A DNA stretch of 64,000 bases. It comes from Bin34 sp963422415. Lineage in GTDB: Bacteria; Chloroflexota; Anaerolineae; Caldilineales; Caldilineaceae. Positions 43,977 through 53,307 of this stretch are shown piece after piece. The stretch lies in the NCBI GenBank assembly GCA_963422415.1, contig OY729430.1, forward strand, positions 2,666,001 to 2,730,000. Reading direction: 5' to 3'. Position 1 is the first letter of the stretch; each line of letters opens with the position of its first letter. The notes under the pieces are model-generated. The model was not told where the DNA came from, did no database searches, and saw only the letters and a list, made by a program, of their open reading frames with translations. The position numbers and the translations under genes are program-made.

Positions 43977-45212
43977 TTACAGTGAATTTTGCGCCCAAGG
44001 CACAACCTCCACTTGGCCCACCCATTCCTGCGTTGTACGGTTTCCGTATTGCCCGCAGTGCTCAAAGAGATACAGCAACATCAACTCCGCATACCACAAC
44101 CCTAACTGACTGGCCTGCCACAGGGTTAGACCAGAGAGATCGGGATTTTTCTCTTCATTGTCATGGATCAGGCCATTGCGAATTTTCACAAATATGCGGG
44201 GGCCATTGTTCCATTTTCTGTCAATGGCTAACTTGCCCAGTGCTGCATAGCGTTTCGGTATCTCCAAGGGAATGTCGATTTTCCTCAAGCTCCGCTCTAT
44301 ACGCTTTCCGGCCGGCCCCTCTGTAGCTTCCAGCAAGGACGCCAGTCGCTCCAAAGTGCACTGAACAAGAGGAATTTTGCTGTAGGGGGCATCAAGCGAT
44401 TGTGCCTCAAGGTACCATTCCAAGGCCAACAGGTAAGTCGTCCAATTGTCCGAGTTATACTGCTGCCAGAATTTTGGAAAGACCTGAGACAACAATTCAC
44501 CGTGGCGGTGGTCAAACCAGCCAGGTATGGAGTGCGACAGACGAGTTGTGCGAGGAATGCCCCACTGCTCCCAAACACAAGCGCCATCCATACTTGTCCC
44601 CCAAATACGGACGCTTCCACAACGGCCCTGCCGAGCGAAAGAAAGAAATCGAAGAAAACACTTCCAGACAGACAACGAATCCTCTACGCTGAAGAGACCA
44701 CCATCCTGCCGCCTGATGGCACCTGTATGAGTGACAACATTCTCCTTTGGCCAATGGGAGGCAGCGCTGGCATCTATGGTGCTTGGCGCTGCAACCAAGT
44801 CCAGTACCCATGAGCCAACTTGAATTTCCACATGTGAACAGGGATTGTTTCCAGCAATGAAGCTAGGGAAATTGACAATATTGAAATGAAGGGAATGGAG
44901 CGCACAGGTATTTTGTTGGATGGTTACAGGACTATTCTGGACCAGCAGGCTACCACTGATGTTCTTGTCAAAATGAACTTCATGGGCCTTTACTTCCAAC
45001 TTCAAGCCATTCTGCAAAGATACAGGGAACGAATCCCAATTGGATAGGCAAGCTGTGTACTCTGGCGAAACATTGTCAAACACTAACAACACTCCAAGAC
45101 TGGGATGCCATTGATACTCCAGTCGGACAGACAGGGCATTCGTAGAACGCCCCTTGATGGCAATGATGGCAGTTTTACAAATCAGGGTGTTGGCTTTGTC
45201 AGCTTGAGGCAT
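43977..45212 (-). CDS. Hypothetical protein with C-terminal HEPN-like motif
   Basis: 411 residues, not recognised with certainty. Residues 345-350 read RNGLIH inside KIRNGLIHDNEE, an R-x4-H motif as in HEPN ribonucleases and ApeA-like proteins. Around it are long helices (ALEWYLEAQSL; SQLGLWYAELMLLYLF). The N-terminal half is β-rich. The composition is more AT-rich and Trp/Asn-rich than that of the neighbours, suggesting transfer. It lies beside a broken adenine methylase gene, as in a worn defence locus. A role in RNA cleavage or phage defence is only inferred. Confidence 0.65.
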   Translation of the reverse strand: MPQADKANTLICKTAIIAIKGRSTNALSVRLEYQWHPSLGVLLVFDNVSPEYTACLSNWDSFPVSLQNGLKLEVKAHEVHFDKNISGSLLVQNSPVTIQQNTCALHSLHFNIVNFPSFIAGNNPCSHVEIQVGSWVLDLVAAPSTIDASAASHWPKENVVTHTGAIRRQDGGLFSVEDSLSVWKCFLRFLSFARQGRCGSVRIWGTSMDGACVWEQWGIPRTTRLSHSIPGWFDHRHGELLSQVFPKFWQQYNSDNWTTYLLALEWYLEAQSLDAPYSKIPLVQCTLERLASLLEATEGPAGKRIERSLRKIDIPLEIPKRYAALGKLAIDRKWNNGPRIFVKIRNGLIHDNEEKNPDLSGLTLWQASQLGLWYAELMLLYLFEHCGQYGNRTTQEWVGQVEVVPWAQNSL

Positions 45213-45506
45213 GTTATGTCATCTTCCAGGCAAGACGCTTTCCTTGGCTGGAGCGACTATCCTTCATTTTGACAGTCGCCCAAGTACACTCCCAGATTTC
45301 AGAAACCAGCAGCCTCCGAATTAGGTTGACCTGTCTGTCTCCCATTGGGCTTCAGCGGGGCGCTGTGTGTAGGCATCAGGATCCGCACCTGATCATTAAT
45401 GGCATGCATGATCCCGATTTCCGTCAGCCTTTCTCGAATGTACCGAGATACTTTGATCTGACTCCAGTGGGCTGCCTCTGGAGTTTCGACTAGACATGCA
45501 TGCACC
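45213..45506. other. Gene-free stretch
   Basis: Nothing recognisable is seen between the HEPN-like gene start and the methylase remnant stop. Confidence 0.4.
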
Positions 45507-45910
45507 TTATGAATTGGCGTCAAACCGGGGCAGCGGCACCTTACGCCAGAAACGAGTGTCAAAGTGGCGGTCGGTTTCCCGGGCGGCGGCGTAGGCCGGC
45601 TGTAGCGCATCGGCATTCAGCAGAGTGATCAGATATAGAGCCTCGTCTGGGGCCTGTACATCCAGATAGTAACACCCATGTTCAACTACCTCGGACCGCC
45701 CTCGGGCAACCCGCAAGTATTGCCCAGAGCCATTGTAGACCACACGGGCGTCGGGAGCGGGAACTGTCGCCGCAGCTTGCCGTAATGGTCCAGATTGCCC
45801 TCCAATGTGATTGGGGTGGCTTTTCCCTTGCTCCTGAAGCGAGCATAGAGATCTGCGGCCTGTTGCCAGTACAAGTGGGTTTGGCGCGCCTCATCCCACT
45901 CGGCTTGAAA
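45507..45910 (-). pseudogene. C-terminal remnant of an N-6 adenine DNA methylase (type IIG/Eco57I-like), frameshifted
   Basis: Two frames together read like the specificity end of a large adenine methylase. One frame gives HLYWQQAADLYARF and TLEGNLDHYGKLRRQFPLP. After a shift near 45745 the other gives VYNGSGQYLRVARG, YYLDVQAPDEALYLITLLNA and RFWRKVPLPRFD, ending in a stop. The catalytic NPPY part is absent upstream. It is a decayed fragment of a restriction-modification gene. Confidence 0.6.
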
Positions 45911-45974
45911 CCGAAAAGGGGAACAGGATGTCCAACGAGACGTATGACCCCGATATGCCAGTGGGCCATCGTAG

Positions 45975-46241
45975 GAAGCGACTGATCGCCACTGCCTATC
46001 CACGAGGCGCTGCGACAATGCAGCTCGCCGGGAAGCGGAATCCGCAGAGGAGAGACGCAAGAGGTTCCACTGTCTCAGTGTGTGGGACGGCTCGCATCCC
46101 GAACTTTGGAGGCCTGTCAAGGATAACCTCAGGAATCCCAACAATTTCGATTACATTGACACTTGGATTACGCCGATCGACGAGTATGGGCGGTATGTCC
46201 TTCTACCGCGCCGCAGGAATCATGGAAAACGAAACCTGTAA
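45975..46241 (+). pseudogene. Coding-like fragment, possible small-protein remnant
   Basis: An 88-codon frame without ATG, between in-frame stops at 45972 and 46239. Its second half (SVWDGSHPELWRPVKDN, NNFDYIDTWITPIDEYGRYV) looks like real protein. It recalls small bacterial domains of the pattern HPELxxxVKxxLNDPxSFEHxET. The expected C-terminal Asn-Phe-Gly-Gly segment is degraded into RNHGK followed by a stop. Probably a broken gene. Confidence 0.35.
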
Positions 46242-46479
46242 CTTTATCGGTGGTTATGTAGTGAGGAAAATGACGTAGGCATGACAGTGGCGTTGCCTAC
46301 ACCATGGCTTGGTTGTATACCTCAACGGGAGGAGTGGCCCGAGCCATCTAGATGCCTACCCTGCAGTTTTCAAGGCAATCATGGGCCATCCAATGCCTAG
46401 GCGAATGGAAAGCCACTGATGGTCCACAATGAATCCCGGCGTACTGGGCTAGATTGTACAGTGATCCTCTCCACTCTGC
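46242..46479. other. Gene-free stretch
   Basis: About 240 bases between the small-gene fragment and the LRR pseudogene. I see nothing recognisable. Confidence 0.4.
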
Positions 46480-46880
46480 CTGCGAAAGCTGTACATGCCT
46501 GTCCCCCTTTTTTCCTCCTTGGGGCGGCGGGTTTGGCGGCGTCTGCTACGCAGACTGCAGGGGTCTACGCCAATTTGAGGAGGACAGTCGCCCGGACCCG
46601 ACCGATGCGATGCGGCAAGTGTGGGATACCATCCCAACCACCAATGGCTAGGCAGTGCTGCAAGTCCTGGGGGATATTTCGCAGGAGGAGGTGCAGTTCA
46701 AGGGTTGATGCGTGAACACATTGGATCTGTTTTGCATCAACGGGCTCAAGCTCCGACCGGAACTGGACCAGTTTGTGCATCTCACACTCCTAACTCTGGT
46801 AGCAAACCCGTTGGCCACCCTGCCCACCCACCATTGGCCAACTTAGCAATCTAGCCACTCTGGGCCTGACAGGCAGCCCT
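46480..46880 (+). pseudogene. Decayed paralogue of the GDY/LRR surface protein genes
   Basis: One frame has a signal-like stretch (FFLLGAAGLAASATQTAG) followed by VYANLRRTV...RPMRCG, matching the start of the GDY domain (QTTGDYAHPRTH...HVMRTG) in the intact genes. After a deletion and frame change, 46619-46820 reads VWDTIPTTNG-stop-AVLQVL, then EVQFKG-stop-CVNTLDLFCINGL and RPELDQFVHL, then ANPLATLP. These align with AWGVTPAANDQAVLQLL, VEFEDGRVTALVLFCVDGF and PPELGQLSRL of the intact proteins. Two in-frame stops and another shift near 46835 show it is dead. Confidence 0.7.
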
Positions 46881-47746
46881 ATGATGGGCTGAGGCAAGAC
46901 CGGTAGCGGTCCAAGCCGCTGCTCGCCGTAGGGCAGTTTGTGTAAGGTCGCTGCTTCAAGTTTGGCGATGGTAGCCGCCAAGGTGCGTGTTGTGTGCGCA
47001 AGCACAGCGCGAGGACTACTCACATGCCGTCTTTGTTCATCCTCGATGACAGCGTCGAGACGCGGGGTCCGTAGCATGCCCATACCGAATGCTCGCGGCG
47101 CGCCGTGAGCATACATTCCAGCGGAGCGGGACCCTCCGGCATGACACCGCAGGCGGAGCGACGATGATTGAGCCATCGATACGCGAGGCTGCCCTCTGCC
47201 CTTGAACCCCAACGCAAGCAAGCAAAAAGTACAGGCGGGGTCGTGAACGCACCCACGGTTTAGGCACATAGTCACGGCACAGCGGGAAGTGGATTGCAGC
47301 CCTCCGGCTTTGGAGATCTGGCAGGCGGAAGACCGGCCGGCCCGCAGTGAATATGCTCTGGTCATGCGCTACGCCACGCCCTTTGATCGGGAGGTTGGTG
47401 CAGGCAACAGGGTGGCGGTCCAAGGCAGCGGCTGGATGCGGCATGCAGAGATCAAGCCCACATTCCCAACTCTACGTTCAATGCCCCTGACTGTGGAGGG
47501 AGAGGCACCCTCACAAGCCCTTGCATATCAAAGGCGGGCCGTGGCAGCGCCGCTGCACAATGCAATCGGAGTCTGGATGGTGGAACTGCCCTTGACCTCA
47601 AACCCGTAGGGCGAGGTCTATTCATGTGCGGTGCAGCCGGGATCTGAACCATCGCCGAGCGCTTCCATCCGGCCCCTAGACCCCGGCGGAAATCGTGCGG
47701 ATTTCCGCCGGGTGCGCAAAGGCAGCGGTCCGGTGTGCTGTGGGCC
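46881..47746. other. Gene-poor stretch
   Basis: About 870 bases. Open frames exist on both strands (for example 46790-47365 minus, 47289-47609 plus), but their composition is Arg/Ala/Ser/Pro-rich and looks like shadow translation. No transposase, inverted repeat pair or RNA gene is recognised. It may be further decayed accessory DNA. Confidence 0.4.
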
Positions 47747-50700
47747 TCAGGTGGGGAGCACGAGCACGTGACCGCTGATCTCGGGATTGGACCAAGGACC
47801 AGCGCCGAGAACGTTGACCGCCTGCACCGAATAGTACCAAGTGCCGCTCGCAGTGGGAGCGGCTTCAGTGTGGGCAGTGCCGGACACGCGGTCGATGCTC
47901 ACAGTATAGGCTTGACCGTGGCTGGCCCGGCGGCGGCGCACGCGGTAGTGCAGAATGGGTTGACCGCCGTCGGTGACGGGGACAGCCCAAGTCAGGACGA
48001 CCTGCCCGTTGGCTAGGCGCACGGCGCCAGCCTCCACCGCGCCTGGCGGTGTCGTCACAGTCAGCACATGGCCGTTGGTCTCGGGATTGGACCAAGGACC
48101 AGCGCCGAGGGCGTTGACCGCCTGCACCGAGTAGTACCAAATGCCGGCGACAGTAGGGGCGGTCTCGGTGTGGAGAGGGCCGACCACGCGGGCGGCCTGC
48201 AGAGCGTAGGGTCGATGTTGGCTGGCCAGTCGACGGCGCACACGATAGTGCAGAATGGGCCGGCCACCATCGGTGGCAGGCGCGGCCCAAGTCAGAACGA
48301 CCTGCCCCTCCCCTAGGTCCACCGTGCCGACGCCCACTGCGCCCGGCGGTGTGCCCACTGTCAGCACATGGCCGCTGGTCTCGGGATTGGACCAAGGACT
48401 AGCGCCGAGGGCGTTGACCGCCTGCACCGAGTAGTACCAGGTGCCATCCGTGGCCGGAGCGATCGCGGTATGGGTAGTGCCGTGCACACGATCGGCGCGT
48501 ACGGTGTAGGGCTGATGCTGGCTGGCCATTCGGCGGCGCACACGATAGTGCAGGATGGACCTGCCACCGTCGGTGGTGGGCACAGTCCAGGACAGGGTAA
48601 TCCGACCGTTGGCCAAATGCACCGTGCCGCCGCCCACCGCACCTGGTGGCACGCCCATTGTCAGCACATGGCCGCTGGTCTCGGGATTGGACCAAGGACC
48701 AGCGCCGAGGGCGTTGACCGCCTGCACCGAGTAGTGCCAGATACCGTCAACGGTAGGGGCGGCCTCCGTATGGACAGGATCGGCCACGCGATCGGTGTGC
48801 ACCGTGTAGGGCTGATGCTGGCTGGCCAGTCGGCGGCGCACACGATAGTGCAGGATGGACCTGCCACCGTCGGTGGCTGGTACAGTCCAAGACAGAGTGA
48901 CCTGACCGTTGGCCACGTGCACCGTGCCACCGCCCACCGCTCCAGGGGGTGACGGAAGAGCCAGGGTCGCGCTTTCGGAGAGCGGACCCGGTCCTTGAGC
49001 CGAGAGTGCCTGCAGCCGGTAGTGACAGACGACATTCACTGCCGCAGTGCGATCCGTGGCGGTCAGGGCGATGGCCTTCAGATCCGCGCCCTGCACGGCA
49101 AGGGATCCCGGGCCGCACTGCCGCCACAGGCGGTAGCCGGTGACCGTCGCTCCCGCTGTGGGAGCCTGCCAAGCCAAGACGACCTGACCACCGGTGCGGG
49201 TGGCCGTAAGGCCCATGGGAGCCGCGGGCGGACGGGGCAGGGCCGTGGCGGATCCGACCACCGTGCCCGCTATCGCCGGCAGCCAGAAGGGTCCGGGCAT
49301 CGTGGCTCCCGGCAGCCGGATCCGCCACCAGCCATCCGCCCCCGGCACCTGCGCCAGCAGATCGTAGCTGCGATCCGACAGGAAGAAGCCGAAGGTGGCG
49401 CTCACCGGTGCGGTCGCGCGCGGTTCGGCATGGGCCGTCAGCGGATATACCACCAGCAGATTCAGCCGCAGTTGCGGGCGGCTCTGACCTTGGGCCTCTT
49501 GGGAAGGTGCACTCACGCCCGCACTGTTGCGCGCGCTCACCCGATAGTGATACAGGGTATCCGCCGCCACATCATTGTCACCCCAATTCAGGGCAATACT
49601 GTGCGTGTGAGCGGCAACTTCCGTCCATACACGCGGCGTCGCGTCCGGCGACCTCTCCACGCGGTAGCCACTAATACCACTACCCGGGGCAGTGGGGGCC
49701 GTCCAACGCAGTTGCAGCTGGCTGTCCGAGCCCGGCTCCACGGTCAGATCGGTGGGGCGGCCCGGGACCGTGGGCTTCATCGCCGTGGCGATGTTCTGAC
49801 TGCTGGACCAGATGCCCGCCTCCCCATAGTGGGTGGCCCGCACTGCATAGCTGTAGGTGGTGGCTGGCGTGACCGCCCGGTCCACAAAGTGGGTGACTGC
49901 ACTGCCCGTGTCGGCGGCGACCAGCCGCCAGCTGCCGCGGCCCGTACGCCGCTGCACCTGATAGCCAGTGACCGTCCCGGAGGCGGCCTGCCAGCGCAGG
50001 GTCACCGCAGCATGCGTAGCCGTGGCAGCCAAGCGACGCGGCATGCCCGGGGCCTCCCGGCGCGTGGTCACGGCCACCTCCGCGCTGCGGGGTCCCCAGC
50101 CCGCTGCGTTGCGCGCGCTCACCCTGAAGCTGTAGTGTGTATGCGGGCTCAAACCGCTCACATTGTAGCGCGTGCGCCGCGAGTCTGTGTTGGCTTCCGC
50201 CGTGCGCCAGCGCCCACTCCGGTATATCTCAATGCGGTAGCCCTCAATGCGGGCCCCGCCGTCGTCCTCCGGATGATCCCAGTCCAGTTCCAGCGAGGTG
50301 TCCTCCACATCCTCCGCCTCCAGATCGCGCGGCCCCTCCGGCACCTGCACGCGCGGATCGGCCGTCCACGCTACCGCCACCGTGTAGCGCAGGTAACCCA
50401 CATGGTCCACCTTGCTGTTGTCCACGTAGCGCAGGGTGCCGTGTGTGGTCACAGTCAGGTCAAATGCGACCGGGATGCCGCTCACGTGATCCGAGCCGTC
50501 CTCATTCACATGCCGCGCCCCCGTCACCGTGCAGGAGTACGTACTCGCCGGTCGGAACTCTGCCGGCAGCACGCACAGATCCTGCGGCCGCTGCCGCGCC
50601 GCGTACTGTACCGCCGAGCGCGTGCTGCCCACGGTGCCTGCGACCCGGTCCCCCACGCGCCGCAGATCCCAGTAGCCGGCCCAGTGCACCGCCCGGTTCA

Positions 50701-53143
50701 GGAAGTCGCCGCGTTGCTGCAACGCACCCAGGGTTGGGCGCGCGGTCGTGGTCACCGCCGCGGCGGCGGTCCAGGTGAAGGGTACGCCCGAACCCACCGT
50801 GCCGATCTCGTAACTCAGGAAGCCCACGTGATCCAGCTCCGGGCCGTTTACGTAGCGCACCGCTCCCGTGGGCTCCACGCGCAGCGTGAAGCGTTGCGCG
50901 GCGCCGCTGGCAAAGGGGGCGCCATTCTCCAGCGTGTGATAGCCTGTGACTGAGATGTCCCGGCGCGTGGTGGGCCGGAAGGCCACCGGCAGCACCAGAA
51001 GATCCGTCGGATTCTGGCGCGCCAGGTACTGCACCGGTGAGCGCGTGCTCTGGAAGGACGCCGTTACCGTGGCGACCGCCTTGGAGACCGCCCACGTCCC
51101 ACCCCAGCTCAGAGCCAAGTTCAAGTAATGGCCGCGGGCCTGCCTAGCCGCGTGGCCCGGGGGCCGCGGGCCCTCCGGCTCGGCCGGGGTCGGTGGCGGC
51201 GCGGCGGCCATGAACGGGACGGAGGCCGTCTCGCCGGCGGTGTCCACCTCCTGGGCGCGCAGCCAGCCCACGGTGTCGGCATCTACCCGCAGCTGCCACC
51301 AGTCCTGATGGTGGCCGACGATCTCGTACCAGGCCTCCGTGGCCGTCAACTGCCGGATGGCCTCCGTATAGCCCAGTGCCGGTCCTGGACGCAACGGCAC
51401 CGCCCCCGGCGCCGTCACGCGGGCAAAGGGGGGCCGCGTGACGCGCACCAGCGAACCGGACAGCCGAACCTGATTGGCCTGCACCCAGCCTACGGCTGGG
51501 GCGCTCTGTGCCGTCGACCGCGCCCACAACCTGCCCTGCCCCGCCGTGGCGGGTGCCGCGGTCTTGTACCACTGGTACGGGAGATCTGCGTCAATGAACG
51601 CGACCACCTCATGGGACCTAGTCGCGTCCAGGACTCCGCTGTGGGACAGGCGGGGATCCGGCCGCCGTCGCAGCGGCACCGCTACGGCCCCAATCGGGAC
51701 TTCGATCTGGGTCTTCGCTGGGGGCGCGGATGTCGCGGGTCCCCAGGGATTTTGCACCCAAGTCGAGACTATCTCTCTCGTGTCACCATGCTGCCATACT
51801 ATATCGCTGCGCACCCAGCCCTTGCTCTCTGCAGCAGTTGCATCTTGCCCCAATTCAATCTGCCACCAGAGGCGTTGAGCGGGAGACAGCTTCTCGTTCA
51901 AGGAGTCATAGAATTGGCCTACCACGACATAGCACTTCCGAATTGACGGTTGGAGATCGCTGGACGGAGTCTTTATTATTGTTGTCTCGTTGGCGACCGA
52001 GGGCTCGGTTCGGATATTGTTGTTGGTGTCATGTAATACATAAGGCAGGGAGACCGCGCCCGCCGCCGTGGACGGCGCTTCCTCGATGCGCACCCATTCT
52101 ATTGCCTGGCCCTCCTGGGGGGTTCGAGAGACCCAGCCGGGCCCAGTCGCGAAATGGATCCGGTACCAGGCAGGATTGGCCTCGGGGTACATTGCCACTA
52201 CGTTGTAGCAGCCGATGCGCCGACCGGAAATCGTACCCAGCACATTGGAGGTGTCATCCAACTGGGCGGCAGGCAACAGCGCTCCGCCACCAGTGAAGAT
52301 CTTCCTGTACACCGGAATGTTGTGTGCATCTCGGTGGCTGATGCGCGGGCTCAGCAGTATTTTGACATCCTTGGGTGACACCACAGTGACGCCAGGCACC
52401 ACATTGGGATAGCCTGCCGCCGGCGGATCCGCCGGCAGGAAGCAGGCGAAGTCCATGCAGCCGGAGATGCGGGAAGCCCGCGGCGGATACTGCTGTTTTT
52501 GTGTTGCCTCATCCGTGGCGTTGACCGGCTTAAACTCCCAGTTCGGCACTCCGTCCGCAGTGAAGGGCTTGAGGTGCACGTGCAGGTGGGCGCCGGTTGC
52601 ATGGCCGGTCTGCCCGGACCGACCTATGAGCTCGCCCTTCGCTACGCTGGTACCGACATGGAGTGGCACGCATTGCACCCCCCCGTTCTCCTTCCTGTTC
52701 TCCTTGTGCGCCGAGCTCAGGTGTCCGTACCGATGCTCAAAGCCCGCCTTGGTGGCTGGGTCCGTGCAGGACCGGATTGTGACCGAATTGCCATAAGGGA
52801 AATTGGCCATAGCTTTCTTCTTCTGCTGCTGCTTCTCCTCCTTCTTCTGCTCGGTATTATCCGCCTCGGTAATGACAGGCCAATCGTTTTTGACCGCAGT
52901 GACCACGCCGCCGTACATGGCTATGACTGCAGTGCCTGCATCTGCTTCAAAGTCGATGCCCTCGTGGCCGGATGAAAAGCCTGGAGTCAAGTGCCCGGTG
53001 GTGGCAGCGTTGAAGCAATTGCTGATTTCAATATCCGTCGCCACCGGTCGGCGTAGACGTCGGTTGTCGGCCGTGTCGGCATCGGGGCAGGCATCGGCAC
53101 TACTCACAACGCTAAGACCGTGGTTGCTACCTGTAATGGTCAT
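47747..53143 (-). CDS. Giant M23 peptidase-SH3-GDY-Fn3 protein
   Basis: About 1798 residues. An M23 LytM domain comes first: His60 and Asp64 in GHEGID, His141 in RYGHL, and H186xH188 in AHLHVH, with a Lys/Gln-rich insert at about 98-110. It is followed by about four SH3b-like units (WYRIHFATGPGWV, WWQLRVDADTVGWL). Then come two copies of the GDY domain shared with the LRR proteins, at least three varied Fn3 domains, another SH3-like unit, an Fn3, and four near-identical 100-residue Fn3 repeats at the C-terminus. ATG 53143 has AGGAG 10 bases upstream; a GTG 7 codons earlier is open. No signal peptide is visible despite the extracellular-type domains. It probably binds and cuts cell wall or acts as an adhesin. 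Confidence 0.88.
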   Translation of the reverse strand: MTITGSNHGLSVVSSADACPDADTADNRRLRRPVATDIEISNCFNAATTGHLTPGFSSGHEGIDFEADAGTAVIAMYGGVVTAVKNDWPVITEADNTEQKKEEKQQQKKKAMANFPYGNSVTIRSCTDPATKAGFEHRYGHLSSAHKENRKENGGVQCVPLHVGTSVAKGELIGRSGQTGHATGAHLHVHLKPFTADGVPNWEFKPVNATDEATQKQQYPPRASRISGCMDFACFLPADPPAAGYPNVVPGVTVVSPKDVKILLSPRISHRDAHNIPVYRKIFTGGGALLPAAQLDDTSNVLGTISGRRIGCYNVVAMYPEANPAWYRIHFATGPGWVSRTPQEGQAIEWVRIEEAPSTAAGAVSLPYVLHDTNNNIRTEPSVANETTIIKTPSSDLQPSIRKCYVVVGQFYDSLNEKLSPAQRLWWQIELGQDATAAESKGWVRSDIVWQHGDTREIVSTWVQNPWGPATSAPPAKTQIEVPIGAVAVPLRRRPDPRLSHSGVLDATRSHEVVAFIDADLPYQWYKTAAPATAGQGRLWARSTAQSAPAVGWVQANQVRLSGSLVRVTRPPFARVTAPGAVPLRPGPALGYTEAIRQLTATEAWYEIVGHHQDWWQLRVDADTVGWLRAQEVDTAGETASVPFMAAAPPPTPAEPEGPRPPGHAARQARGHYLNLALSWGGTWAVSKAVATVTASFQSTRSPVQYLARQNPTDLLVLPVAFRPTTRRDISVTGYHTLENGAPFASGAAQRFTLRVEPTGAVRYVNGPELDHVGFLSYEIGTVGSGVPFTWTAAAAVTTTARPTLGALQQRGDFLNRAVHWAGYWDLRRVGDRVAGTVGSTRSAVQYAARQRPQDLCVLPAEFRPASTYSCTVTGARHVNEDGSDHVSGIPVAFDLTVTTHGTLRYVDNSKVDHVGYLRYTVAVAWTADPRVQVPEGPRDLEAEDVEDTSLELDWDHPEDDGGARIEGYRIEIYRSGRWRTAEANTDSRRTRYNVSGLSPHTHYSFRVSARNAAGWGPRSAEVAVTTRREAPGMPRRLAATATHAAVTLRWQAASGTVTGYQVQRRTGRGSWRLVAADTGSAVTHFVDRAVTPATTYSYAVRATHYGEAGIWSSSQNIATAMKPTVPGRPTDLTVEPGSDSQLQLRWTAPTAPGSGISGYRVERSPDATPRVWTEVAAHTHSIALNWGDNDVAADTLYHYRVSARNSAGVSAPSQEAQGQSRPQLRLNLLVVYPLTAHAEPRATAPVSATFGFFLSDRSYDLLAQVPGADGWWRIRLPGATMPGPFWLPAIAGTVVGSATALPRPPAAPMGLTATRTGGQVVLAWQAPTAGATVTGYRLWRQCGPGSLAVQGADLKAIALTATDRTAAVNVVCHYRLQALSAQGPGPLSESATLALPSPPGAVGGGTVHVANGQVTLSWTVPATDGGRSILHYRVRRRLASQHQPYTVHTDRVADPVHTEAAPTVDGIWHYSVQAVNALGAGPWSNPETSGHVLTMGVPPGAVGGGTVHLANGRITLSWTVPTTDGGRSILHYRVRRRMASQHQPYTVRADRVHGTTHTAIAPATDGTWYYSVQAVNALGASPWSNPETSGHVLTVGTPPGAVGVGTVDLGEGQVVLTWAAPATDGGRPILHYRVRRRLASQHRPYALQAARVVGPLHTETAPTVAGIWYYSVQAVNALGAGPWSNPETNGHVLTVTTPPGAVEAGAVRLANGQVVLTWAVPVTDGGQPILHYRVRRRRASHGQAYTVSIDRVSGTAHTEAAPTASGTWYYSVQAVNVLGAGPWSNPEISGHVLVLPT
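47766..48965 (-). repeat. Four tandem 300-bp Fn3-coding repeats
   Basis: The phrase CTCGGGATTGGACCAAGGAC recurs (with one late change, ACT, in the third copy) at about 47783, 48083, 48383 and 48683, exactly 300 bases apart. Each unit codes one Fn3 domain (PPGAVGGGTVHLANG..., HYRVRRRLASQ, YYSVQAVNALGAGPWSN). The copies differ at scattered positions, so duplication is fairly recent. Confidence 0.9.
50350..50720 (-). repeat. GDY domain, copy B of the M23 protein
   Basis: It reads RGDFLNRAVHWAGYWDLRR, then TRSAVQYAARQ, VLPAEFRPAS, TTHGTLRYVDNSKVDHVGYL and RYTVAVAW. The same landmarks in the same order make up the 390-bp repeats of the LRR genes. Confidence 0.75.
50765..51139 (-). repeat. GDY domain, copy A of the M23 protein
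   Basis: It reads RGHYLNLALSWGGTWAVSK, then STRSPVQYLARQ, VLPVAFRPTT, EPTGAVRYVNGPELDHVGFL and SYEIG, ending in TW. It is clearly related to copy B and, more distantly, to the LRR-protein copies. Confidence 0.72.
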
Positions 53144-53277
53144 GCTCAATCTTCTCCTGGCCACCCTGTGACGGGCGGACCTTGGGGATGGGCTCCCGGC
53201 GAGCGGGAGTAGCTCATACTGTGCCCGCTCACCGGAGACTTGACCATACTCAGCGCGTATTCTCCGCGTACCCCCAA

Positions 53278-53300
53278 TGTAGCCAGCATGCTAGGCTACA
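53278..53300. promoter_or_regulatory. 23-bp palindrome before the first LRR gene
   Basis: TGTAGCC-AGCATGCT-A-GGCTACA: 7-bp arms around a core that is itself palindromic. It ends 7 bases before the ATG at 53308. The identical sequence precedes the second LRR gene. It may be an operator or an mRNA hairpin controlling translation, and it also lies in the shared upstream region of the divergent M23 gene. Confidence 0.6.
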
Positions 53301-53307
53301 ATGCACA

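Noticed and set aside
46881..47746. Insertion sequence remnant
   Set aside because: An Arg/Ala-rich minus frame looked vaguely transposase-like, but there is no catalytic motif, terminal inverted repeat or target duplication that I can see.
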